Virus record (IMG/VR): IMGVR_UViG_3300025286_000113
Coordinates: 1 to 26,575 of that record
Length of the DNA: 26,575 nucleotides
DNA from: a virus
Strand: one strand, 5' to 3'
Positions 6,152 to 16,300 of the stretch are shown piece after piece (positions within the stretch are counted from its first letter, which is position 1; each line of letters starts with the position of its first letter). The notes under the pieces were generated by a model. The model saw nothing but the letters and a program-made list of their open reading frames with translations. It had not been told where the DNA came from and ran no database searches. Made by a program: the position numbers and the translations under genes.

Positions 6152-6405
6152 TAGTAATTGTATCCTGTCGTAGGTTGATTTGAACCTAAGACTTCAAATA
6201 ATTTTTTATGTTGTTCAATGATCTCTTTATCCTTATCCATCATACCATCGACTTGATCTTCTAGTTTTAAAACTTGTTGTTGAAGTGTCTGTACTTTATC
6301 TTCATGTACTGCCTGAATAGTAGACAGTTCAAAAGTTCTAGAAAGTGACCAGCCAGCTAGGGCTAGTAAGATTCCTACCAACATTGTCATTAATTTTTCA
6401 AGCAT
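6151..6405 (-). CDS. Small membrane protein with coiled coil
   Basis: The 84-residue protein has one N-terminal hydrophobic span (about 5-22, containing VGILLALAGW) and then a coiled coil (about 28-70) in which QQQVLKLEDQVDGMMDKDKE has clear heptad spacing. The tail (QPTTGYNY) is short and polar. Its Shine-Dalgarno AAGGAG lies in the last codons of the 1460-aa gene, and its ATG overlaps that stop as TAATG. It could be an i-spanin-like or holin-associated protein, or a membrane component linked to DNA ejection, since it lies between ejection and lysis genes. The topology is visible; the role is not. Confidence 0.55.
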   Translation of the reverse strand: MLEKLMTMLVGILLALAGWSLSRTFELSTIQAVHEDKVQTLQQQVLKLEDQVDGMMDKDKEIIEQHKKLFEVLGSNQPTTGYNY

Positions 6406-9400
6406 TATGTTCTCCTTGCAATTATCTGTTCGCTTGGTGATAATAGGGCAGACTGTGTTCGTGTCAAGCCTGTTTGTTGATCAATTTGTGGTGCACTTGC
6501 TACCAATCTTTTATCAGGCATTGCTGTTTGTGGTAGTGGTGGTGTTTGAATATCCCTTGCTAGTGATGTTCTTTTTTTAGGTAACATACTTGTTTGATTG
6601 TTAGCTGGTAAAGAAGGCCAAATAGTTGGCGCTTTAATTTTATCATAGAAAAATTCTTCATCTAATCTTTGGTATTTTAAATTTCTTAAGATATTTTTTA
6701 ATTTATACTTAGGATAAAAAGAATCTCTATTAAGTCTTCTTTTTGTTTTTTTATCTTTGTTAAACTCTTTGTTCATCTCTTCCAACTCTTTAAGTTTATT
6801 TTTAAATCTCGGTTCACTAAAAGGAATAGGATCAAAGTCACCATTTAAAATTCCCCTAACATCTCTTAGTGCTATACCTCTTGCTCTCAGTTCTTTTTTA
6901 AGAGTGTAGTAATCTACGCCAAATTTTTGAGCTGTTTTAAAAGCTTGGTAAATTCTTCTTTGCTCTCTCCAAACATTTCTTTGTATTCTAATAAAATCAT
7001 TTTCAATGTCATCGTTTCCGTTGTGTGTTTCTGTTTTATACATAACACTTGCATCAAAAGCTTTTGATCTAATTTTAGTATAGTCACTAATTAAAAAGTC
7101 TACAGTTTTATTTACATCTACATCATAAGGTTTAATTCCAGTTGCTAAACCCATCAATACATCCTGTTCATCATACACTCTTCCTTTGTAAGGTGTGCCT
7201 GTGTATGCAGAATATAATTGTCTTAAAGTTGTAATAGCTCCTGGTTCTAATTGTTTATAAAAATACTCCCAAGATTTACTCCACTTCTCTTCATCTGAAT
7301 CTAATTCACTCCAGATTTTTTTACCAGTTTTAGTATACCCTCTTTTTATATCTATGAATGCTTCCAATCCAATTGGTGTAGAGATAAAAGGATCAAAGAA
7401 TTCTCTTACTGGTCCTGCTTCATCAAAAACTAAATGCCTCCAAAAATTACCAAAATTTTGGTTGTTTAATCTTTTTTGTTGAATAGCATTGTTTAATGCT
7501 TCCCATGGTCTTCTTACATAATCATATGGAAGAACAGTAGAAAGATCTACCATTTTAAATTTACCTTTTATAGCTTTAGTAACAGCTAATAGTTGAGAGT
7601 TTCTTTGGTATCCAGGAGCCAAGTTTTGTTGATATTCTTTCATAATATCTTGTGTTAATCCTGTCATAGCTCCATACAGTTTCACAATTGCCAAACCTTT
7701 AGCACCTTGTGTAGTAAACAATCCTATCAAACCCCTGTAACCCATCTCTCTCAAGATTGGATCTCCTGATAGAATTTCTTTAGTAGATATATTCATTACG
7801 TTAAATGAACTTCTTAAAGTTTCTGCTGGGAAGGCTACGAAGTTTCCAAGGGGCAAGTTTCTTACACCTTTAATAGCTGCTGGTACTTTACTATAGGTAG
7901 GCATAGTATTTCTAACGTAATATGCAGAAGCTTCTTTGATAGCTTCCTCTAAAGTTTTTTTACTACCATCAGTATTTAATAAATCTAATTCTCTACCAGC
8001 TATTTTGCTAAACCAACTCTGCATTCTTTTCATATCTTTTTTAGCATAATCAGTTAAGAAAGATTTGTACCAGTTATAACCATACCATTTCCATACATGG
8101 TCACCACCAGCATATAATTTACCCATCAATTCCACGATCCGTGCATCACCAGCCGCTTTAATCATACTATCAAATGAGTTAATTGTTCTTCCTTTTTGAG
8201 TAGCTGCAAGTAATTCTTTTAACTCAGTTACCACTATATTCTCATCTAATGCACCGTATTTAATTCCTTCTTCTATGTTAGCTAGGAGCCTTTCTTCAGC
8301 GGACCCAGATAATCTACCTGAATTATAAATATCGTCTATCTGCATTTTAACTGCATTAGTTACTGAAGCTCTACCACCAATCAATCCTCTTAACATTGCA
8401 AAGTCTGCTGCAGTTACAAAGTTTCTTGATCCTGTTGCAGGTGAACCAACTGTTTTACCCCACTGTACTCCAGCTTTAAACTGAAGGAAGGTAGAGTATC
8501 CTGGAATTTCTGCTAAGATATCTAGTGGTCCTCGGTTAGTTGTTAGTACTTTAGCTGTTTGAGCATCAGTATATAATTTACTTAAGCTGGTCTCTAGACC
8601 AGACATGCCATCAATTCTTCCTATTTGAACTACTTCCATTGTTTTCTTTCCTGCTCGCGCTTCAGCGGCAGTTCTAAATACTTGTTTTTGTTGTAACATC
8701 ACCCTTGCAAGCGTGTCGTACATTTGTTTATTGGAAACAGCACTCATCATACTTGCTGTAGTAAACAAGACATTATTTTTAAGACCTTCTACACCTTTAA
8801 CTGTTCCTTTACCTAATAAATTATTAAGAACTGCTGGAAGTTCTTCTCCCTCTTTTAAGAACCCCTTTAAGTTTAATCTTTCACCAACTTTTCTAAGTAC
8901 TTCAAATGGATTTCTATTATCTACTTTACCCATTTGTAAAATTTGTCTTATCATTAAATTGGAATAATCTTTAATAGCTTTTGATTGAGAAGCCCCCTTT
9001 CCTGCAGCTATGACTGCTTCTTCAAGTAAATTTTTATCCCTTTTAATAAGATTCTCTGCAAACCTAGCAGCCTTAATAAAAATAGGATCAGTAGATGGCA
9101 TTGAATAATTAGGATTATTTAAGAAAGCAAAAGATTTTTTAACATAATTTTTTGTTCCACCATTTAATGCATGAGCAAAACTTTCATCTTTAGGTACATA
9201 CTTATTAAATAGTTTATTTATTTTAGTAATTTCTTCTTTTAAAAGCTTGACAGTATTTTGCATTGCTTCAGGGAGATTACTTAGTTTTCTTTTACCATCT
9301 AATACTTCTTCGATGTCATCGGCAATTTTATTCAGGAAAGAAGGAGAAGTTTTATTAGTATTATATGTGCTTTCAAAGCCTTTAGCTAAATCATATGATT

Positions 9401-10787
9401 TTAGTTCAATACTTTTTAATAAATCTTGAATTTTTTTTCCTGTAGCTTTGATCTCTCTGTTCGCAGAACCTTTAATAAACAATGCTTCTGCTGTATTTTT
9501 TCCTGCCGATCTAATCCAAGAGATAGCATTATCTATTCTTTTTAAACCTGATTCTACTGGATCAATATTATCAACAGCAAATCTTCTCCATTGTTGATAA
9601 GGAGGAAGTTGTTGAGTCCATTGTTTAGTTCTACCCAATGCTGTTAAAGCAATTCTAGTTCCAAATTGATTAAATATTACATCTGCATTGGCTCTAAAAG
9701 CTTTAGCTATAGATGGAAGTACCACAGGGTCTAATGCCAAACCTTTAAGCACTGGTGTTACTAAAGGATTAATAACTCGACCAAGTAAATCATAAGTTAC
9801 ACCTACTCCATAACCTATACCTCTAACACCAAGACCAAGTCCTGCTCCTATTAATGGAAAACCTAATCCTATTAAAGCTCCTTCTTTTCCAAATTTAATT
9901 TTGTTTGCTAATCTAGCAGCTGCAAGCTCTTTACCTGTCTTGCCTTCTTCTTTAGTTCTCTCATAAAAGATAGGGTCTAATCTTCTTTCACCTCCTGATA
10001 TTAAAAAGTCTGTTGCCCCTAATGATAAGGCACCAGTACCCATTCTTTGAGCAAGACTTGCCCCTGATTGAATAAGCCTGTGCTTGTTTGCAAGTTTAGC
10101 ATTATTCATGAAGAGAGTTCTACCTTTAAACCATTTGATGGCGTTTGGTATATTCCTTATAATTTTGTCAGTTATCTTCATTGGTACCATAAATTGAGTA
10201 CCCATTTGAGTAATTTCACCAGCTAAAGTTTCTGGCTCTCCTGAATATTCTAGAAATTTTCTAGTTAAACCATCTAATCCTTCTGTAAATCGTGGATCGT
10301 ATGTAGTGCCTGTTTTTTCATTTATTTTTCCAGCACCTAGATCAACACCAATAGTTAATAGTTCTGCTAATGATTTAAAGGCTAATGGTGGACCAATAAC
10401 TGCACCTGTTGCTACATCTGATAGGTAATCAACTTCTTTCTCTGTATCTCTTGGCACTAAATTTTCAGGTTTTATACTAAATTTTTTATACCAAGGTGTG
10501 TCTGCTCTTGCTTTACTTTCAAACTCTAGTTTTTCAAACTTTGTAATCTCATCAAATTTACCTTCTGCAATTTTCTTATTATATTTTGCTTTCCTTACCC
10601 ATGCATGGGTTCCTAAAACAGGATCCATAAGCAACAAGGAGAATGGATTAAAAACTTTTTTCTTTGATTTATGTTTAGGTTCTTTAACGTTGTTTCGACT
10701 TACTTGAAATCTTATTTGATCTTTAACGTCTTCACTATCAAACTTTGATGGCAGCGTGTCAAAATACGAGTATGGTTGTTGGCCCAT
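6405..10787 (-). CDS. Very large internal virion / DNA-ejection-type protein
   Basis: This is the largest gene (1460 residues). It is mostly alpha-helical and Lys/Arg-rich, without a recognisable enzyme motif such as the T7 gp16 transglycosylase. A glycine-rich hydrophobic region at about 300-350 (GALIGLGFPLIGAGLGLG and beyond) could insert into a membrane. The C-terminal 250 residues are charged and end in a Pro/Gln/Thr-rich tail. Its size, its place after Ala/Gly-rich virion proteins and before lysis genes fit the largest ejection protein of podovirus-like phages, which is packaged in the capsid and helps DNA cross the host envelope. I infer this from architecture and order. It shares single-base overlaps with both neighbours. 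Confidence 0.6.
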   Translation of the reverse strand: MGQQPYSYFDTLPSKFDSEDVKDQIRFQVSRNNVKEPKHKSKKKVFNPFSLLLMDPVLGTHAWVRKAKYNKKIAEGKFDEITKFEKLEFESKARADTPWYKKFSIKPENLVPRDTEKEVDYLSDVATGAVIGPPLAFKSLAELLTIGVDLGAGKINEKTGTTYDPRFTEGLDGLTRKFLEYSGEPETLAGEITQMGTQFMVPMKITDKIIRNIPNAIKWFKGRTLFMNNAKLANKHRLIQSGASLAQRMGTGALSLGATDFLISGGERRLDPIFYERTKEEGKTGKELAAARLANKIKFGKEGALIGLGFPLIGAGLGLGVRGIGYGVGVTYDLLGRVINPLVTPVLKGLALDPVVLPSIAKAFRANADVIFNQFGTRIALTALGRTKQWTQQLPPYQQWRRFAVDNIDPVESGLKRIDNAISWIRSAGKNTAEALFIKGSANREIKATGKKIQDLLKSIELKSYDLAKGFESTYNTNKTSPSFLNKIADDIEEVLDGKRKLSNLPEAMQNTVKLLKEEITKINKLFNKYVPKDESFAHALNGGTKNYVKKSFAFLNNPNYSMPSTDPIFIKAARFAENLIKRDKNLLEEAVIAAGKGASQSKAIKDYSNLMIRQILQMGKVDNRNPFEVLRKVGERLNLKGFLKEGEELPAVLNNLLGKGTVKGVEGLKNNVLFTTASMMSAVSNKQMYDTLARVMLQQKQVFRTAAEARAGKKTMEVVQIGRIDGMSGLETSLSKLYTDAQTAKVLTTNRGPLDILAEIPGYSTFLQFKAGVQWGKTVGSPATGSRNFVTAADFAMLRGLIGGRASVTNAVKMQIDDIYNSGRLSGSAEERLLANIEEGIKYGALDENIVVTELKELLAATQKGRTINSFDSMIKAAGDARIVELMGKLYAGGDHVWKWYGYNWYKSFLTDYAKKDMKRMQSWFSKIAGRELDLLNTDGSKKTLEEAIKEASAYYVRNTMPTYSKVPAAIKGVRNLPLGNFVAFPAETLRSSFNVMNISTKEILSGDPILREMGYRGLIGLFTTQGAKGLAIVKLYGAMTGLTQDIMKEYQQNLAPGYQRNSQLLAVTKAIKGKFKMVDLSTVLPYDYVRRPWEALNNAIQQKRLNNQNFGNFWRHLVFDEAGPVREFFDPFISTPIGLEAFIDIKRGYTKTGKKIWSELDSDEEKWSKSWEYFYKQLEPGAITTLRQLYSAYTGTPYKGRVYDEQDVLMGLATGIKPYDVDVNKTVDFLISDYTKIRSKAFDASVMYKTETHNGNDDIENDFIRIQRNVWREQRRIYQAFKTAQKFGVDYYTLKKELRARGIALRDVRGILNGDFDPIPFSEPRFKNKLKELEEMNKEFNKDKKTKRRLNRDSFYPKYKLKNILRNLKYQRLDEEFFYDKIKAPTIWPSLPANNQTSMLPKKRTSLARDIQTPPLPQTAMPDKRLVASAPQIDQQTGLTRTQSALLSPSEQIIARRT

Positions 10788-11884
10788 TACGCCCTCGCTT
10801 GTTTAGGCAGTACCAGTTGAACGTTATATTTTGTATTGAATTCATTTACATCCGCTTGAGTTTGAATTTCTGCAAAGTCAGCGAATGCTTCATAACTTTG
10901 AGAAAGCAATAGAACTATTTCATTACTAATTTCAGGAGGTAATCTTTCTCTTAATTGTTCATAAGAAATATTAATTTGATTTGTTTCACCCTGGTCCATG
11001 GGCCCTGGTGCTCGTGCTTGCATTGGTTGTCCAGGCATCACGGATCCTGCGTTTTGATAACCGATTCTTCCTCCAGTAGCGCCGCCTTCTCTTTTATCCT
11101 CTTCAAGAAAGTCAGCAAGTTGTCTTAAATATCTGTTAGTTATTTCTACAACTTTTTCCGAATAACCTTTATCACCTCTTGTCCAAGGTTGTCCTGTGGC
11201 TGGATTTGTTGTAGCGTCAAGTTCCAATCTAGCTAGATCAGAAGCTTCTTCAAAAGCTCTTGTGTTTCTTAAGATTGCCATTTTATCAGAAACATCAAAA
11301 CCTTGCAAAGCTTTATATTTGTCTGCTTCTTTTTGTGCTTGAAGGTTTGCACGTTCTTCAGGAGGTGCTGCTGATATTTTTGCGTTCCAGTATTTGTCAA
11401 GTTCTTCTACAAGCCATTGCTGTTTACCTTTAGCTTCTATCTCTCCTAAATATTTTTGAAGTGAACGATCTGCTTCGTCCCTGACTTTTTCATATTCTAG
11501 TTCTCCTCTTTTAAGACCTAGTTCTTCTTTTTTAAGGCCTACCTCTTCTTTAAATCGTTCTGATTCTATATCTCTTCCCTCTTGTTCCCACTCTCTTTTC
11601 CAATCTCTTTCCTCTCCAGCTGCTCTTCTAGCTTGAAATTGTTCAAATGGTGTTTTAGCTGATGCTGCAGCTTGTTGGAATATGTTACCACCTCTAGGTC
11701 TTGATGCTAAATCTAAACCAAAACTGATTAAAAAATCATTAAAGTTTCTACTGCTAAAAGGTGATACTCTTTGATCAGATGTATTCTCTGTTCCTTTATA
11801 TCCCTGCCTTGGCTGTAGTCCTGAAGTAATTCCTTCAGCAGTACCGCCGATTCTAAACATTGGTCTTCTTAAAGTTCTGTTCAT
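10787..11884 (-). CDS. Virion-associated coiled-coil protein with GGRIGY motif
   Basis: The protein has 365 residues. The N-terminus (RRPMFRIGGTAEGITSGL, then QPRQGY) is a pattern I recall from other marine phages. Residues about 85-165 form a long charged coiled coil (for example VGLKKEELGLKRGELEYEKV). A low-complexity linker at 265-300 contains GGRIGYQNAG and Pro/Met/Gln-rich sequence, and the last 60 residues are again helical. No catalytic motif is seen. It lies between the Ala/Gly-rich 477-aa protein and the 1460-aa protein, so it probably belongs to the same internal virion or ejection assembly. The start ATG at 11884 follows the previous stop by two bases. Confidence 0.55.
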   Translation of the reverse strand: MNRTLRRPMFRIGGTAEGITSGLQPRQGYKGTENTSDQRVSPFSSRNFNDFLISFGLDLASRPRGGNIFQQAAASAKTPFEQFQARRAAGEERDWKREWEQEGRDIESERFKEEVGLKKEELGLKRGELEYEKVRDEADRSLQKYLGEIEAKGKQQWLVEELDKYWNAKISAAPPEERANLQAQKEADKYKALQGFDVSDKMAILRNTRAFEEASDLARLELDATTNPATGQPWTRGDKGYSEKVVEITNRYLRQLADFLEEDKREGGATGGRIGYQNAGSVMPGQPMQARAPGPMDQGETNQINISYEQLRERLPPEISNEIVLLLSQSYEAFADFAEIQTQADVNEFNTKYNVQLVLPKQARA

Positions 11885-11886
11885 TA

Positions 11887-13320
11887 TTACCTCGGTGTTC
11901 CTCTTACTGGCCCCATTACATTACCATAGATACCACCCAACGTTGATCCTATTCCAAGAGCCGTGGCTAATGGACTAGGGTTAGCTTGAGTTTGGAATTG
12001 GTACTGAGGTCCCATTCCACCCATCAATCCGGTTAAGCCTGAACCTAACCAACCAAGTCTTTCCATTGGTTCGTATAGACCCATTCTTGCTTTTTCTCTA
12101 TCTGCATCTATTTGTGCTTGCAAGAAAGCCTGGTCTGCTGCGCCCACTTGACCCGCTCTTGCAATATCTGTTCCTTGGAATCCTTGTAATGCTCCTGCTA
12201 CACCTAGTTGTTGTTGACCTAGTGCCGCTCTTTGACCAGCCATACCTGCTTGTTGACCCGCAACGCCAGCCATCATTTGTCCTGGTGCTAAGAACGCTTG
12301 TCCTGCTCCTAATTGTGATTGTGCTAATGATTGTAATGCACCACCTAAACCTAATTGTCCTTGTGCAAGTGCTGCTTCTTGTCCAGCCATTCCTGCTCTA
12401 GCTCCTGCAAATTGACCAGCTTGTCCAGCCATACCTGCTTGTTGACCAGCCATGCCAGCTAAACCTTGTGCCATACCTGCCTGTGCTTGACCGATACCTA
12501 ATCTTGATGCCATGTCAGCTTGTCTTGAAGCTTGCGCTTGTGTAAATCCTTGTTGTTGTAATTGTGCTTCTAACATAGCTCTATCTCTATCTGATTGAGC
12601 CATGTATTCTGATTGCATAACACCTTCACGACCACCACCAAAGCCGCCTAAACCTACTGCTGCATCGGATATAGCTTGTTGTCTCATCGCTGCTTGCTTA
12701 TCGAATTCTGCTAATGATGTATCTATAACTTGTTGTTGGTATGGAGACATATAAGAAGCAATTGATCCTGCTCCTGTTCCTGCTCCTGTTCCAGTAAGTC
12801 CTGCAGCTTGTTGAATATAAGGATCTACTCCACCCATTGCAGTTTGTGCTGCTCCTAATTGTGTTCCAGCTGCTCCAAGTCCTGTCTGTGCTGCACCTAA
12901 TTGTGTGCCTGCTGCTCCTAAAGTTCCTGCAGCTGCACCTAATCCTGTTCCTGCTGCTGTAATATATGGAGATACTCCACCTAATGTTGCTTGTGCCTGT
13001 CCTGCTGCTGCTCTTGCTGGGTCAGCGTATTGAGTTCCAATAGCACCTAGACCTGCTTGTGCTGCTCCCAACTGTGCTCCTGCAGCTGTTACATCTGCTC
13101 CTGCAGCTTGAACATATGGTTGATAAGCACCTAATCCTGCTGTTGTTAAACCAGTTGCTTGTTGTTGCAACGCTGTTTGCGGCGCAACTTGTGGAGCCAT
13201 TGATGCTATTTGTGCACCTGTAAATGGCGTTGTCGCCTGTTGACCCATAGCTTTAGCATATTGTCCTGCTAAAGATTCTATTTGTGGGTTAAACAGTGCT
13301 CGTGATTCGGTTACAGCCAT
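11887..13320 (-). CDS. Ala/Gly/Gln-rich heptad-repeat virion protein, probable ejection protein
   Basis: This 477-residue protein is dominated by Ala, Gly and Gln. Two long tracts have a clear seven-residue period: about 78-162 (units such as LGAAGTQ and LGAAQTG) and about 281-375 (AGMAGQQ-like units). PY-AAG units recur at about 67, 117 and 166. Between the tracts sits the conserved block SPYQQQVIDTSLAEFDKQ, then GLGGFGGGREGVM and a helical AMLEAQLQQQGFTQAQ (about 190-265), a pattern I associate with internal virion proteins. Helices with small residues every few positions pack tightly and can line or cross membranes, so a DNA-ejection channel is plausible. No cysteine or charged cluster interrupts the repeats. 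It starts with a TAATG overlap. Confidence 0.6.
   Translation of the reverse strand: MAVTESRALFNPQIESLAGQYAKAMGQQATTPFTGAQIASMAPQVAPQTALQQQATGLTTAGLGAYQPYVQAAGADVTAAGAQLGAAQAGLGAIGTQYADPARAAAGQAQATLGGVSPYITAAGTGLGAAAGTLGAAGTQLGAAQTGLGAAGTQLGAAQTAMGGVDPYIQQAAGLTGTGAGTGAGSIASYMSPYQQQVIDTSLAEFDKQAAMRQQAISDAAVGLGGFGGGREGVMQSEYMAQSDRDRAMLEAQLQQQGFTQAQASRQADMASRLGIGQAQAGMAQGLAGMAGQQAGMAGQAGQFAGARAGMAGQEAALAQGQLGLGGALQSLAQSQLGAGQAFLAPGQMMAGVAGQQAGMAGQRAALGQQQLGVAGALQGFQGTDIARAGQVGAADQAFLQAQIDADREKARMGLYEPMERLGWLGSGLTGLMGGMGPQYQFQTQANPSPLATALGIGSTLGGIYGNVMGPVRGTPR
12193..13089 (-). repeat. Heptad-encoding internal repeats in the Ala/Gly-rich gene
   Basis: The gene repeats 21-bp units at the DNA level, encoding seven-residue blocks such as LGAAGTQ/LGAAQTG (residues 131-160) and AGMAGQQ-like blocks (residues 288-318 and 350-364). 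A longer period of about 50 residues is marked by PYVQAAG, PYITAAG and PYIQQAAG. The units are diverged, so this is old tandem duplication and not a recent slip. Confidence 0.6.
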
Positions 13321-16300
13321 TATAAAACTCCTTCTAATCTTTGTGAGGTAGCAAACATATTTCTTGCTCCTTCTAATCCTTGAGATTCCTCGGATACATT
13401 ACCACCTTGTTCTAAATTTTCCATAACATTTTCCATTATTTCTGCTCCCTTGTCGATGTCTCCACCTCCAGCAGCTCTTACAGCATCCGCTGTAAATACA
13501 AATTCGTTTTTACTTAATCTTGCTGGTACATCATCTGCTCGTTCTTGTCCACCTATTGGTACAAATCCACCTTCTTGTCTATAATCTTTTTCCATGCCAC
13601 CTAAATCCATGAGCCCTCCTTCTTGAGCATATTGAACTTCATCTTCATCATTCCCATACAAAGATTGTAAATAGGCTGCTTTGTGTGATAATTTTCCACC
13701 AGCATACCCAATTCTTCCGCCTTGAGCTGAAGCGATACGTCTAAAATTACTTTCATCAAATCTTGGAATCCAATATTCATCCGCAGCTGCTTTATCAGCT
13801 AACCATTTTTTATACATTTCATCTTCCTCATCATCGGTCGCTGCCGTGTACAAACCACCAAGTATTGAGGAACCTAGTATACCACCAAGAGCTGTTGGCA
13901 TCATTGATCCACCACCTTTTGTTAAACCTAATTTACCTAACCAACCTTCTGTACCTGGTGTCCACATTTTTCCTGGGGTCATTTTCCAAGGCAGCGCACC
14001 ACCACCTTTTGCTGCTGTTCCAAATAAATTTGTTTTTAAACCTGAAAACATTCCTGTTCCACTTTTACCAAACATACCTGTTCCATAACCTAACGCAGCC
14101 ATTATAGCTAGTTTACCTGCAGGAGTTTTTGCGAATTTCTTAATTGATCTAGTTGCACCTTTAAAAGGTTTTGTTAAACTCTTAACTAATTTTCCTAAAA
14201 AATATCCTTGTCTTAAATCTGTTATTCCACCATTAGCGTATCCTGCTCTGCCACCATCAGCACCTATAAATTTTAATTCACCAGTGATCGGATCAAATGT
14301 TGTTCCACGTGTTACTCCAGAAGCTAATTGAGTAGGTAAATAATTTAACATATTTTCAGCGCCAGTTAAATTATATGTAGATGTAATTCCACTTGCATCA
14401 ATAGGACCTGTAGGAAATGGACTTGTTCCCGCTGCTGCCGCTTGTTGTGTTAATGGTGCTGCTGTTGTTCCTGTTCCTTGTGCCGCTAAGTATGCTGCTT
14501 CACTAGGATGACCTTGTCTTTGCCATAATGGATCAGGGCCCCTGCTACTTTCAACATATCCAGCATCACCTGGTTGTATTTTATTCATGTTAGGATAAAA
14601 ATCTTGAAAAGCAAGTTGGTCATCATCTGCAAATTTTTTTGTTTGTCCAACGTACTCTTGTCCAAGAGCTTTTTGTATATCTTGTAGCTTTTGTAAGTCT
14701 GTAGCAGAAAGCCCTAAACTCTCTGCACTAAATTCATCAAATAAATCAGGATCAGTGTACCAATCTTCACCATATTGTGGTTTTCTAGTTAATGTACTCC
14801 AACCAGGTAGTTGACGTTTTCTTCCTCCATAAATATAATCAAATAAATTTCTTAATTCTCTTTTTCTAAAGTCACTGCTTTTTTGTTTGAATTTTTCTTT
14901 GAAAGAAACTTCTTCAGCTTTAGCTTTAGCTTTAGCCTTAGCTTCCGCCCTAGCATAAGGGCTGCTGTCTGGTCCTCTTTCATATTCTTTTTGTTGCTGC
15001 TTAATAGTCTGTTGAGCACCTTCTCTTTGTTTTTTTAATAGTTCTTTTGTTTTTTTTGAGTATGATTCCGTTGGTGTTGCCACCATAGCTTTTCCTCTAT
15101 TTTCATCTTTTTGTTTTTCTTCATGTTCTCTAGCTCTAACACTTGGAGGACGATCTCCTTGATACCCAGGTCTTCCTGGTCCAGGTTGAACGAGTTGTCC
15201 ATTAGCATATCCCAGTCTCGCGATTCCGCCTTCTGCTGCCATAACTGGTGATTGACCTGTAACTTGTGCCATGTTATAAACTTTTTTAAGGGTTTCTAAA
15301 TCCATTCCTCTATATTTTTCTTCATCCCCAAAATACTCTATAATGTTTTTGGGTGATATTTTATTATCATACTTAAATCCTTGTATGTCCTCTATCACCC
15401 TTTTTGCACCAGGTTGTAATACTTCTTTGTCTTTACTAAAAGGATTAAATTTACTACCTTTTTCTATATCTGTTAATCCACCAACTCTTGCTATATCCAT
15501 TAACACATCAGGATTAGCTAAATCTGCTGGGACTTGACCTCCCACAGTAGTTGTACCAGTTGTATCACCTTTACCTAAAACTTCTTCATTGTGGGCCTTG
15601 ATTACTGCTTCAGCATCGAATTCTTCTGCCTCAGCAGAAGTAAATGGATCAAGGTATGATAAATATTTACTCCATGGAATATCTCTTCCTCTACTAAGCA
15701 TTCTTTTAACTCTATCAATATTTGTTATTCCTTGAGGTATTCCTCCTCCACCAGTTGTTAATGACTCTGGTGGTGTTGGTGGATTTAATACATTTGGTGA
15801 TCCACCTCTTCGTGATGGTTGTTGAGCTAATATTGCTGCTGCTTGTTGTCTACTAGATGGTCCTCCTAGTTGAGGTGGTAATTGATCTGGGCCTTCTCCT
15901 CTTAATGGAGCAGGAGGTTTTTGTGTTTGTATTGCAGAGTATACTTGTCTGTCTATGTTTTGTGGTCCTCTATTTTCATCTTTTTGTCTGTCTAAATCTT
16001 GTTTTACGTTTGCAAAAGCATATCCTGGTCTTGAACCATCTATAGAAGGTTGAACTCTACTAAAACCTACGTCTGCAATTCCACCATTAGCCATACCAGC
16101 TACAGCTTCTTGTCTAAATTGTTCCAAGGACATTGGTTCAAGTCCCTGTTCTTGCATTTCAAAAACGTATTTGTCGTATTCATCTTGCAACATATCATCA
16201 GCAGCAGACGCTGTTCGTATGCCACCCTCTTCTTGTTTTGTTTGCATTAATATGATTTTGAAATCCTCACTTTGTATGAAACCTTCAATACTTCCCCATT

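Noticed and set aside
12066-12401. Leu/Val-rich plus-strand open frame that looks like a membrane protein
   Set aside because: It is the antisense of Ala/Gly/Gln heptad repeats; antisense of such codons gives Leu/Val-rich frames by default.
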